Shown piece after piece: positions 11,121 to 22,887 of a DNA stretch of 64,000 bases (within the stretch, counting starts at the first letter, position 1; every line of letters starts with the position of its first letter). The stretch covers positions 36,444,657 through 36,508,656 of the forward strand of contig CM033402.1 in the NCBI GenBank assembly GCA_019426215.1, written 5' to 3'. The notes below the pieces were generated by a model. The model was not told the DNA's origin, did not search any database, and saw only the letters and a program-made list of their open reading frames with translations. This DNA is from Buddleja alternifolia. Its lineage: Eukaryota > Streptophyta > Magnoliopsida > Lamiales > Scrophulariaceae. A program made the position numbers and the translations under genes.

Positions 11121-11658
11121 AACAGTGAGTTACAGGCCATCAGTGCAGAAATCTGCCTCGGCTATGCTGGACACTCCATCAACTCTGGATTTGTGAAATG
11201 TTCCACTCTTGGGTATCCATCTTCCTCATAGTTCATAGCAGGCCTTGTCTCAGGCGGGGCTTTACCTCTATCCTCTCCCAGTCCAGTTCGATTGACACTA
11301 ACAACCTCATCATCTTCCACCGATTCTCTTTGCTGCTTTCTGCCACGATCTCTCTCTCCTCAAAAAAATCTCTGCCTGGCAGGGGGATCCGGACGTGCTT
11401 CTCCTACATTAGGTGTTGTCGGGGTGTGAGCCAGGTACTTTTTTATCTCCTCATTTGCGTACTCCTTCATTCTTCTATCTAACTCTTCCTTCGTCATAGT
11501 CAATACTGCACTCGACTTTCTTCAATATGTGGGACTCCAACATGTAGATTCATGGTCGACTCTTCAATCTGCATTAGGTGAGTCTTTGGGTTTCCAGCCT
11601 CCATTCCAAATAACAAGTCTCAGCAACCCAAAGTAAGGTTCCCACAGATGGAGCCAAC

Positions 11659-12400
11659 TGATCTTGCTCAAATCCAAGGGATACAAATTCAACCAGTCTG
11701 AGAGGATCTGACCGTATTACAAGTAGGGTGATAAAGATTATAGACTGCACTCGGTTATAACTGAGCTACCTACGTACCAATATAGGATTAAGTCAATTTT
11801 AGTTCAATAAGTAAATATGAAGCCAGGGTCGTTACTCGGTTATACGATTCTAACTCACAAATTTATAAATAAGGAAACGTAATTCTAAGTCTATAGGCCC
11901 GTTATCCAGAATGTATGAAGCTAGAGTTGGAGAGAATATTCTTCAAATTCTAACCCCTAATAAATGAAGTAAGGTAGTATTTAATGCACATACACTTTGT
12001 ATAGATGGGTGGTTATCAATTGGACCTCCAGGATAACGACATGTGGCCGTATTGGAAGGTCAACGTTCTGGGTTGTAGGGTCAGGTTAGGCAAACCCGAC
12101 CCGTTACAATTACTTAGTGTGGATATCTAGTTATTTAGTAGGTTTTGGGCCTATATTAGGCCTCGGGTCATTATACTATTGTTATAGGCCTAAATCCCAT
12201 ATTTTGGTTAATAGTTGATAAAATGGATACTTGAGGGTCAATAATAACACATTAGATGATATAAACAAAATTAAAAGTACTAGTATATTTAATCTTAAAA
12301 TTAAAAGCACTAGAATATTTAAACTTAAAATTAAAAGTACTAGAATATTTAATCTACTTTAATTTAGGTCGGCCACTCTTGACTTGAATTGAGTTCGTCC
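11659..12400 (-). repeat. 5' LTR of the Gypsy element (right limit uncertain)
   Basis: The plus strand starts with TGATCTTGCTC immediately after the PBS-like sequence. The far boundary is not clear. 12,266-12,355 holds about three tandem copies of an AT-rich unit (aaaattaaaagtactagaat…). 12,400-12,720 is AT-rich sequence in which I see no gene. Confidence 0.45.
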
Positions 12401-12721
12401 TCAGTTTATAAACTAACCATGCTAAATTTTGATGTTGAAACCTAATTATGCTCATATTTGTTTAAATACAACTTATTTATAAACTAGTTGAAATAATCAG
12501 GTCTCACGTAAGCCTGGCTCATTAGAATTTTATGTGCCAATAGAGAGCCACCACAAGAAGAATTTGAATATAATCTTTTTTATATATATATTTTTTTTAA
12601 ATTCAAGTCAATAGAGATCCAAATGTTTTACTTTGGGGATAATGTCTCTTTTGATCCCTCATAATTAGTGTTGGAATTGTTTTAGTCCTCATATTTATTC
12701 CCTTATTCAGCTAGTAGATCA

Positions 12722-14290
12722 AGCACTAGCTCAGGCACTGATGCCTTATTTGATGAACTTTTTCAAATCTTACATTTTTGGTGTAGAGCTTCCGAAAGAT
12801 GCTAACCTACCATTTACCACAGAACAACATGAAGACGCTCTATTTCATATTCCACGAACCTTCTACATAAGTCAAAGGTATGTTTTAGAAGCTATTAGCC
12901 CACTCTGGGTCATCCCATTGATAAACCTTCTTCTTCCATGCCAAACGGGAAAATGCAAGTGGAAGACACTCCAACTATGGAAGAAACTCAAATGCAAGAT
13001 GCTCCAAGTGCTCAAATTGAGGAAGAACCACTTATCTTTGAAGTTGCGCAAATTGACACTGCAACTCAATCTATGGATCAAGCCATCCAAGAAGTCATTG
13101 AAGAGAAACCCGAGGAACCTCTTGTCTGAGATCCTGCTAGAGGAAATGCCCCAATGTCTAAAGTACCAGTGCCTTCTCAAGAGCATTCATCTTCCACCAA
13201 CGAGAATGACCCGGAATATAAAGACCTCAAGAAAGCGGTCAAAAATTCTCTTGTTGAAATTTGAGGTTCATGCTCTCGTCTTGAAGATAATCCAAACAAA
13301 TTCTCAATGGGGTGAACTCGAAAAGAATCGCTAATATACAAAATCAAGCCAATCAATGCACAATTAAATTGCTTGATAAATTGGTCCCCACTAATCTCTG
13401 AACTCTCAGCAAATTTCAATCAGTCACTCGTGGCTAATGCAGCCGTAAACGCTGAACGCCATCTTCAATCCGATACAAATTGCTCAGTCCTAGCGACTCA
13501 GGTTGCCTCCCATGTGGAAGAATTCAAGATCATGAATGAACACATGGCTGCTATCCGATCATCTCTCATTGATGTCAAGAAGGGAGAAGATCAGCTAAAA
13601 CCAAAGCCTCTGAATCAAAAACAGATAACAAGAATTGGCGCGCAATGTTTCAAGAGATTAAGGACCTTAAAGAAAAGGTTACCAAAAAGCGTAAGCCAAG
13701 ACATTTCAGGCAAAGGCATAGGCTCCTTGACCTAGACATTGATTTCCTTGAAGGCATGAGTTTTCACACTTATTCTGTACCTCTAAGAAGGCCACTAAAC
13801 TGAAAGCCTTCAAATGACAGGGTCCAAGATCTCTATCATGATCTAATTTGGACGCTTGGCATACAACCTAAAGATTGGGTTGAGAGGTTGCTAGAGCTCA
13901 ACAAAAGTGCCGAGGAAAGCAGAGAAGATTATATCGAGGAATATCATACAAGTATGATAGACATTGAAAGAGTTCTTCTTGAGCTTGCAAGAGAGATCTT
14001 CGATGAAGAAAAGTGTGAGGCATCTAAGTGACAAAGAAGATAAACGCTTAATATGTGTAAAAAAAATTTATATTCTTTCCTTTTCCCTATTTCAGTATAA
14101 ATCATTGCATGCCTTTCAAAGTCTTATATATGAATGAATGATTTGAATGCTAAAACATCTTGTTGAAGCTAATCTAACTATTAGCTAACTCAACTAACTT
14201 TCTAACGCTAACTTATAACATCTTTTGGCGTTTGTTTAAATCTTAAATCATAAAAGAGTTAAAGTCTTGACATCATCAAATAGGGGGAAT
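12722..14290 (+). pseudogene. 3' remnant of a Sirevirus-like element: third-ORF relic plus PPT
   Basis: Frames at 12,741-12,930, 12,938-13,130, 13,373-13,735 and 13,830-14,030 are the degenerate counterpart of the third ORF of SireB (32,481-34,585). They have the same acidic/Gln-rich middle, the same coiled-coil section (NEHMAAIRSSLIDVKKGEDQ) and a C-terminal helical tail ending shortly before the polypurine tract. A PPT-like tract (ATAGGGGGAA) at 14,281-14,289 abuts the LTR at 14,291. The 5' part of this element is missing. Confidence 0.6.
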
Positions 14291-15753
14291 TGTTAGGAAA
14301 TTTCATGTTAGATGTTTTGATGATGATAAGATAGATTTTATATTAGATCCCAAAAGAATATAAGTTTATGCTTCCATAGAAAATCTGTATAAGCGTTAAA
14401 AGTTTATTATTTTGTTAGGCTTGCAAATTTTATCTTTATAGATTTTAGACTAAGTATTGGAAACTCAATCGCTGATAGTATTCTAGTTGGGTCTATCAAA
14501 GAAAAAGTTGAAGAGCAACGTCTGAAGTCAAGTAAAGATGAAAATTGTCTTAAGCGTCTGTCAAATGCTAAAGATATTTCAGGAATTATGAATCATCGAT
14601 CAAGCGATCAATCAATCAGATACTCTAAATATACTCCAAAGTCATGAAGGACTTAAATGCAATCAATAACGAGCATTTATTTCCAATTGAAAATAAATTC
14701 AAAAGCATTTAAGGCCTGATAAGAGCATTAAATGTGACAAGAACTATTGATGTACGGACAAGCCATCATTGACTAGACTGTAAGAGTTCAAAATCTGCCA
14801 CATCCAATAGGTGCAGCAGAATTTCAGGTATATCAGAAAAAGGAGTTATCCACTCGTCAAGTGTTAAAAACGCGCAAGCATGGGTCCAAATGACAAATCC
14901 AAAAAATGTCTATAAATAGCACCTTTCAGCAAACCCTAAGACACACATAAGATACATACGCAGAAACTTTGCTAAAATCCTTCCAAGAAAAGCTTTCAAA
15001 TCTCAATATCTAAATCCTTCAAGATTTTCATACATTCCAAAGACAATCACCATTATCTCAAACATCTTCCATAGAAGAACCCTCACTACAATGGAGGTAT
15101 TCCAAATTGTTTGAACTTCCAAATCAAATAAACCTTAGTGACAAAACCCTCTAACCTCTATCCTCTGTGCGAAGAAGTTGTGTTCAAGCATTATTTCTGG
15201 GTGAAAGAAGCTTGTTGAAGAGATCTAAGTGGAGTTGAAGTCTGTGTTGATCAAGGAGCTCAAGATCATCTTCGTTTCATTCATCATCTGTAGAATTCAT
15301 ATGTGTGAAGACTTCGATCATCATTTAATGGATTTCCTCCGAGTGAAAAATAAAAGAAGGACGTAACTGGGATTACATCACCCAGACCCAGTGAACCTTT
15401 CATATCTTGTGTCATTTACTTTACTGTTTTATTGTTTTCTCTATCTCTTGCATATTATTCTTTCAAAGCATTAAAATCAGTTAAACGACTAATTAGCAAA
15501 TCAAACACTAAGTAACAAAATCATTTTCGTTGTGCTAACCCTGATTAAGCATCTAAGCTTTACCTTTCTTTGGTAACAACTAAAATCAATAAGTCTAAGT
15601 TATCTCCATTCTAGCACTTACCCTAGCGCTTAGCTTTCCAAGTGTTCAAAACATTTTAAGAGGCAAGAAATTTTTTGAAGTTAGAGGAAAACTTCAGGGT
15701 CTATTCAACCTCCCTCCTTCTAGACCCATATTGTATGCCAATTGGGACAAACA
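14291..15753 (+). repeat. LTR (1463 bp) shared between the upstream remnant and SireA
   Basis: The ends are TGTTAGGAAATTTC at 14,291 and TTGGGACAAACA at 15,753. The left side abuts a polypurine tract, which marks a 3' LTR. The right side abuts a PBS, which marks a 5' LTR. The LTR is homologous to the SireB LTRs (same start, same 'tgtatgcca.ttgggac' end) but more diverged. Confidence 0.85.
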
Positions 15754-15755
15754 AG

Positions 15756-15767
15756 TGGTATCAGAGC
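15756..15767 (+). other. Primer-binding site of SireA
   Basis: TGGTATCAGAGC begins two bases after the LTR end. It is complementary to the initiator tRNA-Met 3' end, and the following GGTTGAAG matches the SireB PBS context. Confidence 0.9.
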
Positions 15768-15880
15768 GGTTGAAGTAGAAACCTAAGGATTTACAAGCGT
15801 AACTACTTGTTTAGATCCATTTTTCAGAACTTAGTCGTTTTTTGAAAAATCTCTTTATCACATATCTAGCTTTTACAAAG

Positions 15881-16993
15881 ATGCCAAAGTTAACCGAGTC
15901 AAACTATGACTCGTGGAAACTTAGAGCATTTACATATTTATGCTCGTGTGATAATGAAATGTGTGATGTTCTTTCAGATGGACTCATTCAATTATGAAAG
16001 TTATAACTAGAGCTCCTGGAGTAGATGAAGCGACTTCAGATGATTATGTTGAGAAGCCTAAAGTAGAATGGACCACTGATGATCGTAGAAGAGCAAATTT
16101 GGACAATGTCGAACGTAATGCTCTCTACTTAGCTTTGAATGATAATGAGGGATTATTCAACAAGATTAAGCTATGCAAAACCTCAAAAGAAATATGGGAT
16201 AAGTTGGCCATTGTGTGTGAAGGATCCGCACAAATGAAGGAGAATAAGCTCTCCATGGCCATGCAAAGATTTGAGCATTTCAAGATGCAGCCCAATGAGA
16301 ACCTAGATCAACTGGATGCTAGATTTACTGCGCCTATGACAGAGTTAGTGTCATTGGATAAGGATTTGACCAATAAAGAAATGGTCAATAAGATTTTTAG
16401 AAGTCTTCCAAGTAAATATCTTATGAGGACTGTTGCTATGAGAGAATAACAGATGTTGGCAATTCTAATTCCAGAATATGTGTTTTCGGAACTAATAGCG
16501 TTGAATTTGAGTTAGGAGAAGTCAGTGATGCGCTAACTTTAGCAATTGAATCTGGAGCGAAATTGCAACTGCCAAAGGTAAATCAACAAGTAAGGTGCAA
16601 ACGTTAGAACCAAGTGAGGAAAAAGAAATGGCCTTATTGGTGAAGAAGTTTAAGAAATTCATGAGATATGAAAGGAACAATTATAATGGATAAACTTCAT
16701 ACCAAACCCCTCCCCCTACACAAGTGCCTCAATATCAAGTGCCTATGTATTCTGCACAACTTCCACCAGTACCGATTCAGTACCAAACATCTCCCAATCA
16801 GAATTTCTCAGCACCAGTCGTTTCCAAGCCACAAAGTAAGTCAAGGTTAACAAATAAACAAAAGATAAAAAATAATCTTTGTTACAATTGCAGAAAACTA
16901 GGGCACTACAAGGTAAATTTTCCTTATCCAAATGTATCTAAGCCCACAAGGCAAGGTCACGGGGATAGAAACCAATTTAGGAGTGACCTTTGA
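15881..16993 (+). pseudogene. SireA gag (UBN2-type capsid and zinc knuckle)
   Basis: The start codon at 15,881 (MPKLTESNYDSWKLRAF) parallels the SireB gag start. The frame shifts near 15,990 and resumes in the 151-codon frame to 16,449 (VERNALYLALNDNEGLFNKI, LDQLDARFTAPMTELVSL), a typical Copia gag. A zinc knuckle at about 16,878-16,920 reads CYNCRKLGHYKVNF. The final cysteine of the CX2CX4HX4C motif is Phe, so RNA binding by the knuckle would be lost. Confidence 0.75.
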
Positions 16994-17454
16994 TAAAAAG
17001 GTTTGCTGAGAAATCTGAACCATTCTCCACACCTGAAGAGGATCTGGAATCTACGGAAGAAAATAGCAATGATGAGCCTTCCACTGACTCAGCGCTAATT
17101 TGTCGAATAGCGATAGACGAAGAAGCGACTGAAGACTCACTAGAAGAGGTAACCACTGAACTATCTAATCCTCTTTCTTTTGATTTGATTATCATGGAGC
17201 TTGTCAAAGTGCCGCCAAACTATATCAAAAACACTCTGATGAGATCTCAATGCTTAAAAGTGAGAACGTAATGCTCAAGACAGAGTTGCAAGTTCAGCAA
17301 CAATGCATTAAGAAGAACTAATCACTTGAAGCTGAAATTGCTCAGTTGAAAAGTGATCTTGTTATGGTAGTCAAGAGAGAAGCTGAGCTGGTCGATAAAT
17401 TGCCAAATTAGAGCAGCTCATCTCATCATTGTTAAAGGCATCATGAAACTTAGA
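16990..17454 (+). pseudogene. SireA gag-pol linker (acidic and coiled-coil region)
   Basis: An acidic Glu/Asp/Ser-rich stretch (17,030-17,170) is followed by a coiled-coil-like segment (LQVQQQCIKKN at about 17,285-17,320). It is colinear with SireB 27,330-27,790. The sequence stops at the TIR element inserted at 17,465 and resumes at 18,133. Confidence 0.6.
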
Positions 17455-17464
17455 TAATGTGACT

Positions 17465-18122
17465 AGGGATGGCATCGGAGCGGGTATGGGGCGGGTATAG
17501 CAAGACTCAGGACCCGCCCCGTTAAGAAATTTCAATACCCGGACCCTCCGCGGACCCGGTCATTACTCGCCCTGCCCCGTACCCGGCGGGTACCCAGCGA
17601 GTCCGGGTCCTACCCGTTAGACCCGATCAATTTTTATTTTTTCACTTTTTTCTTAATTTTTTTTTGCCAATTTTGTTCTCACAAACGCATTCAAAACAAA
17701 TAAATAAGTAAATAACATCGAAATCGATAATTTAACATAAACACATCCATTACAAGTCATCCGGTACTAGACAATGAGGAGTGGGTTTTGAGTTTAAACT
17801 TTTGATTCTAATTTGACTCTTTTTTTTTTTTATCTAGTTAAGGTTGTAAAGTAAGTTGCTATTGCAAATAGCACTTTTTTGGATACAATTTATAAATACT
17901 AATAAATTTTAATAATAATTAGATATATAAAATTAAAAAAAATATATTATGTTATTAACCGGGGCGGGTCCGGGGTGGGAATCGGATGGACTCGTTACCC
18001 GCCCCAGACCAGTCCGGGTCTTGAATTTCGATACCCGGACCCGATCTCGGCCCCATTTTTTTGGACTCATACCACCCCAACCGGGGGGGCTACTCGTTAG
18101 ACCCGGCCCCATTGCCATCCCT
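17465..18122 (+). mobile_element. 658-bp non-autonomous TIR DNA transposon with 10-bp TSD
   Basis: The ends are inverted repeats: AGGGATGGCATCGG at 17,465 and ...ATTGCCATCCCT at 18,122. The direct repeat TAATGTGACT flanks it at 17,455-17,464 and 18,123-18,132. The terminal ~120 bp on each side are unusually GC-rich (gcgggta/acccggcggg motifs), while the centre is AT-rich. No transposase is present. A 9-10-bp TSD fits a Mutator-like element, but plant hAT elements with similar ends also exist, so the superfamily is provisional. Confidence 0.85.
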
Positions 18123-18132
18123 TAATGTGACT

Positions 18133-18960
18133 GAGGAAACCAGAATTTTTGGTGAAAAGACCGGTTTAGGTTGTGATAAATTTGGTAATAAATCAAAAAT
18201 GACAAAAGTTACGGCAACTAACAAAGAAAAAGTGTATTTTTTGTTGAGAAATGTACAAACAATCACATGCTAAATGAACCAAGGACAATTGTACGAGGCC
18301 AAATCAGACAAAAGTGAATGATTCACAAAGAAAAGGTTATCCAAACACTCAAAGTCCTAAGGAGAAACTTTGCACATGTGAATCAAGCGCTAAGCGTCAA
18401 ATGACCAAACCGTACCCTAAATCAGTGCCAAGGAAATCCCAGCGTCAATATCCACAAAGATCAAGATCATATTATCAATACTATGATGACTGTGATTATG
18501 ATTACGATTATGATCAAGGATATTATTATACACGTAAAAATTACACACAACACAAAGTGAAACCCGCAAAGGCCAATCCTCCCGCAATGAAGACTAGGTA
18601 AATTTGGATTCCTAAAGTTTTAATTCATAACGCTAACAAGGCTAATGAGAAAAGACCCAAGTCACAATCAGTACCTAAAAAAAATTAGAGCTGCCCTTTC
18701 ATGCAGGTACCTATAACCAACGCCGATTCATCTATTTGGTACATTGATAGTGGGTCTTCAAGGCACATGACCGGCTCAAAGGATCTCTAGATCAACTATC
18801 GTACAACCAATGATCCTCAAATTATATTCAATGATAACTCTAAAGGTAAAACCAAAGGAGTAGGTGACGTGCATAGGGGGAACGTCATGATAAGTGACGT
18901 ATATTATGTTGAGGGTCTTAAGCTTGCTATATTAACGATTCTAAGACTAGATCTACTAAA
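18133..18960 (+). pseudogene. SireA pol start: Tyr/Asp-rich linker and aspartic protease
   Basis: 18,314-18,601 encodes a basic and then Tyr-Asp-rich linker (YYQYYDDCDYDYDYDQ) also present in SireB. Near 18,738 the frame reads WYIDSGSSRHMTGS, a Copia retropepsin motif with DSG retained. A stop follows shortly after (KDL*INYR). Compared with SireB, roughly 60 bp are missing around 18,925. Confidence 0.7.
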
Positions 18961-19730
18961 TTGAAAGGAAAAAGAACACATAATATTTATTTAGTGGATT
19001 GGGGTTCAACAATTGGTAACAATCCTATATGTTTCGTGGCTAAAAATCAAAATGAAATGGGTTGGTTATGGCATAGAAAAATGAACCACCTCAACTGTAA
19101 GGAAATCTCTCAATTAATATCGCTAAATCTTGTAGAGGGATTACCTAAGGGTGCCTTTTAAAAAAATTGCTTATGTAATGCATGTCAAATGGGTAAACAA
19201 GTTAAATCATCTTTCAAGAGGAAACCTCATCTATCAACTTCTAGGATTCTTGAACTATTGCAAATGGATTTGTTTGGTCCAATTTAAATCTTGAGCGTAA
19301 GTGGTAAAAAGTATTCATGAGTAATAGTTGATGATTTCTCACGCTATACATGGGTAAAATTCCTAGCGTCTAAAGATGAAACTAGTGGCAAACTCACAAT
19401 GCTAATCCATCAATTACAAACTTCAAAAGATCTAAAGGTGACGAGAACTAGAAGCGATAGAGGAACTGAATTTACTAACCATATTGTTCGGAAGTTTTGT
19501 ACAGATAATGGAATACTTAATGAGTATTCTGCGCCAAGGACGCCTCAACAGAATGGAGTTGCTGAGTGAAAGACTAGAGCGCTTAAAGAGACTGCAAGGA
19601 CTATGTTACCACATCAAAGCTTTCTCAAAGGTTTTGGGCCGAAGTAATCAGCAAAGCTTGCTACATTCAGAACTGATGTATGATCAACAAACAACATTAA
19701 AAAACTCCATATGAGATATGGAAGGGACGT
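18961..19730 (+). pseudogene. SireA GAG-pre-integrase and integrase
   Basis: The pre-integrase motif WLWHRKMNHLN is at about 19,066. Integrase follows in broken frames: LQMDLFGP (first Asp), TRSDRGTEFTNH (second Asp, retained here although mutated in SireB) and APRTPQQNGVAE then a stop (Glu retained). The in-frame TGA after GVAE corresponds to CGC in SireB. Confidence 0.75.
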
Positions 19731-20151
19731 AAGCCTAACGTTTCTTATTTTCATGTATTTAGTTCAAAATATTTCATTCATAACAATGGATCCCACAGCC
19801 TAAAGACATTTAATCCTAAAGCGGATTAAGGAATCTTTTTAGACTATGCTAAAAATGGAAAGAATTTTTGCATCCTAAATAGAAAAACATTTGAGGAATC
19901 TATTCATGTTGTGTTTGATGATGCTAATCAAGAGCCGATTAAGGTTAATGTAAATAATGTAGGAATGGAAGATCTTTCTCAACAAGCATCTGAGATGAAT
20001 CTTGATGATGATAGTGACGATGATGAGGATGGTGAGTTCTTTGTGCCCCTTCCGAAGGATACTCGTGAGGTTATCAATGATGATATTGAAAGAAATAGTA
20101 GTGATCATGAAGAGAATGATCATCAAGAGCAAATTGGTACTGTGAATGGTC
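19731..20151 (+). pseudogene. SireA integrase C-terminus and acidic linker
   Basis: The frame around 19,900-20,146 reads HVVFDDANQEPIKVNVNN and then an Asp-rich run (DDDSDDDEDGE), colinear with SireB 29,700-29,930. It is cut at 20,151 by the solo LTR and continues at 21,833. Confidence 0.65.
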
Positions 20152-21827
20152 TGTTAAGAATATGTCCTCGAATGCAAGGATGATAGATTGTAATAGGGGC
20201 ATAAAACAATGTAATCGTATTATTAATTAAAACCTATACTTAAAGGCATCTTTGGTTATTACTTGTTTTATTGCATTCGTATAAATATGTAATTAACTGA
20301 AGGCCCAAGTACGCAAGAGTAGACTTTCCATCCCTTATGTGATAATGGAAACAACACTGGAAAGGTTAAATACTAGTATACTAAATATAGTTTGCAAGAT
20401 ATTTAATCTCAATAGGGCATTGAGAATTACTTACAACTTGTATTGTAAGAGCTCCAGTGGCGATAAGTGTTGATCGTAGTGGGAGCTAACACCATAAGGA
20501 CATTGAAGGAGATCAATGTGCTTGAACATGACTCGCATCAATTTCGTCACATGGATTTTTCACTCGTTGACAGTCAATGATGAAATTGATATAAGATGTA
20601 AAGTGTGATGAACCCTCGACTTGAGGGATTGAGTTGGAGATGTACTTGTGACATTAGGTTTGTCATTAGAGTAGTTAGATTTAGAACGTCCTTGGATGAG
20701 GTCGACCTCGAACTGCGATCTAATGCACAAGGAGCAGTCTCAACTAATTACCAAGAAAGGATTTACTCTCTCGTAGGTGAATGAGTAATTATCACTTAAT
20801 TATTTATGAGCAAGTGAGATCTAAAGTCTTTGGCCAAAGCGATGAACGTTTCTGTAATAGGAAACTATAGTGATCTCGACTTACAATAAATAGAAAGTAA
20901 AGATGAGTTAAAGATTTGACATTTACCATGGTCTATACTCATCGGTGATATAAGAGTAAAAGGGTTTGCAATCACACAATAATCACATCGGAAAAGGTTG
21001 ATAGAATGATCCTAATCATTCGTTCTTATTTGGGTTACGATGTGGGCTGCGACGCTGGCTACGGGGACCCACATCCTTTGGAATCCTCCAATTGCCAAAT
21101 AAGACGAACCTGAAAGAGTCACGCTTAAAAAGGGAAGCGATGAAGAAAAATGATGGAGTATTTTTGTAGTACAATATTAAGTATTAGATGCTTAATAATA
21201 TTTATTTATGTGATAAATAAATAAATTATTTTGAATAATGTATTAATAAATATTAATATATAAATATTTATTTCTTAGAGAAATAATATTTTAGTATTAT
21301 TATTTATTATTAAATTTATTCCATTAATTTAATCGAATTAAATTAAAAGAATAAATAAGAGTCGGTGCACCATAGGGGGTGGCCATAGGACTTAAAAAGA
21401 AGCCCATGTGAGCTTGTGAAGCCCATGTCTTTTGTTCACTTAATATAAATACATAAAGGTTGTATTTTTATCTCATAAGTTCATGTATTGAAAAAAAATC
21501 CTAGCTCTAAGAATACTGCAGAGAAAAGAAAAAGAAAACTCTCTCTCCCCTCCCACTCTAATAGCCGCCCCTTAGAGGTAGAAAAGGAGGATTTTTCTTC
21601 CATTGATTCCGACGTACGATTTAGAGGTAGAACGTTTGTGCTTCTTGGATCAAATCAATCGCCGATTCGAGATTTGGAAGATTGAAGGGCACGATAATCA
21701 AGTAAGTGACTTTTATCCTTCTTTTCATATACATTGTTGTTTACAACTAGACCCCGGTAGATCCTGTTTGGGAATTAAAAAAAATCGTTGTACCACTTCC
21801 GCTGTTTTGATACAATTATTCCCAACA
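20152..21827 (+). mobile_element. Solo LTR (1676 bp) of a Copia family, with 5-bp TSD
   Basis: The ends are TGTTAAGAATATGTCC and ...ATTATTCCCAACA. The flanking direct repeat TGGTC is at 20,147-20,151 and 21,828-21,832. There is no PBS, PPT or coding sequence. Both ends match the LTR at 888-2518. Removing the LTR and one TSD copy rejoins the SireA polyprotein (…TVNG into VNVQEINEGQ…). Frames inside it (21,488-21,857) are not genes. Confidence 0.93.
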
Positions 21828-21832
21828 TGGTC

Positions 21833-22887
21833 AAGTGAATGTGCAAGAGATAAATGAAGGTCAAGCGATTGATAATCAAGAGTCTCTTAACCCATTCCAA
21901 CCAGACAGTAAACGTCTTAGAAATCATCCACCAGATCTAGTAATTGGAGATATTGGAGCACCAGTTAGGACTAGAGCCGCTACATTTAATGAGGCCATGT
22001 TCGCTAGTTTCCTATCTCAAATGGAACCAAAGAAAGTGGATGAAGTGCTTAGTGATTCAAGTTGGGTTGAAGCAATGCAAGAGGAGTTTAACCAATTTGA
22101 GCATAGCAAGGTTTGGACACTAGTTCCTAGACCAACTCACCAAGGAGTTATTGGGACTAGATGGGCTTTCAAGAACAAAATGGACGAGAGTGGCATTTTT
22201 ACAAGAAAAAAAATCCAGATTAGTCGCTCAGGGTTATTGTCAAGAAGAGGGTATTGATTTTGATGAAACTTATGCCCCCGTAGCCCGTCTTGAAGCGATT
22301 CGGATATTACTAGTGTATGCCGCATAACAAGTTCACAGTGTATCAAATGGACGTGAAGAGTACATTCCTGAATGGTAAACTCCAAGAAGACTGTATGTGG
22401 AGCAACCCCCAAGATTCATCAAAAACCAAGGCAAAAATATGGTCTACAAATTAGATAAGGCACTTTGTGGCCGTAAGCAAGCACCAAGAGTATGTTATGA
22501 CACTCTCTCTATCTTTCTTATTAGTAAAGGTTTTTCAAAAGGCAGCGTTGATACAACATTATTTAAAACTACCAATAATGAGCATATTCTCTTAGTCCAA
22601 ATTTATATTGATGATATTATATTTAGATCTACTAATAAGCGATTGTGTGAGAAATTTTCAAAAATAATGCAAGATAAATTTGAAATGAGCAATATGGGTA
22701 AATTAACTTTCTTCTTACGATTAAAAGTTAAACAACTCTCTAATGACATATTTATAAACCAAGCTAAATATACATGTGACATGATTACGAAATTTGGTAT
22801 GAAAATGCATCATCTTCAAAAATTTCGATGAGCCAAACGCTTAAGCTAGAAAAAGATGAAAGTGAAAAGAAAATCGATATCACTAAT
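21833..22887 (+). pseudogene. SireA reverse transcriptase
   Basis: 21,835-22,257 reads the RVT_2 N-terminus ([31 protein letters not shown]) with a frameshift in an A-run at about 22,205. 22,397-22,831 contains LCGRKQAPRVCYDTL and the catalytic box QIYIDDIIF (YIDD in place of the usual YVDD). The frame reaches DITN at 22,882, where SireB is inserted. Confidence 0.8.

Larger units (their letters stand above)
5490..12400 (-). mobile_element. Degenerate Ty3/Gypsy retrotransposon (Tat-type), truncated at its 3' end
   Basis: On the minus strand the domain order is gag (about 11,120-10,490), aspartic protease (9864-9643), reverse transcriptase (9513-8277), RNase H (about 8078-7840), a second RNase H-like domain (7774-7571) and integrase (7250-7174 plus 5964-5490). 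Two RNase H-like modules with integrase last is the arrangement known for plant Tat elements. A PBS-like sequence (minus-strand TTGGCTCCATCTGTGGGAA) lies at 11637-11657 and the 5' LTR begins at 11659. The LTR's far end is not clear, and 12,400 is an estimate. The 3' LTR is missing; the sequence breaks off at about 5490 inside integrase. Every domain carries frameshifts or stops. Confidence 0.75.

Noticed and set aside
21488..21857. Frames within the solo LTR 20,152-21,827
   Set aside because: They lie entirely in LTR sequence and run through the LTR/SireA junction by chance; the homologous LTR at 888-2518 shows no equivalent protein.
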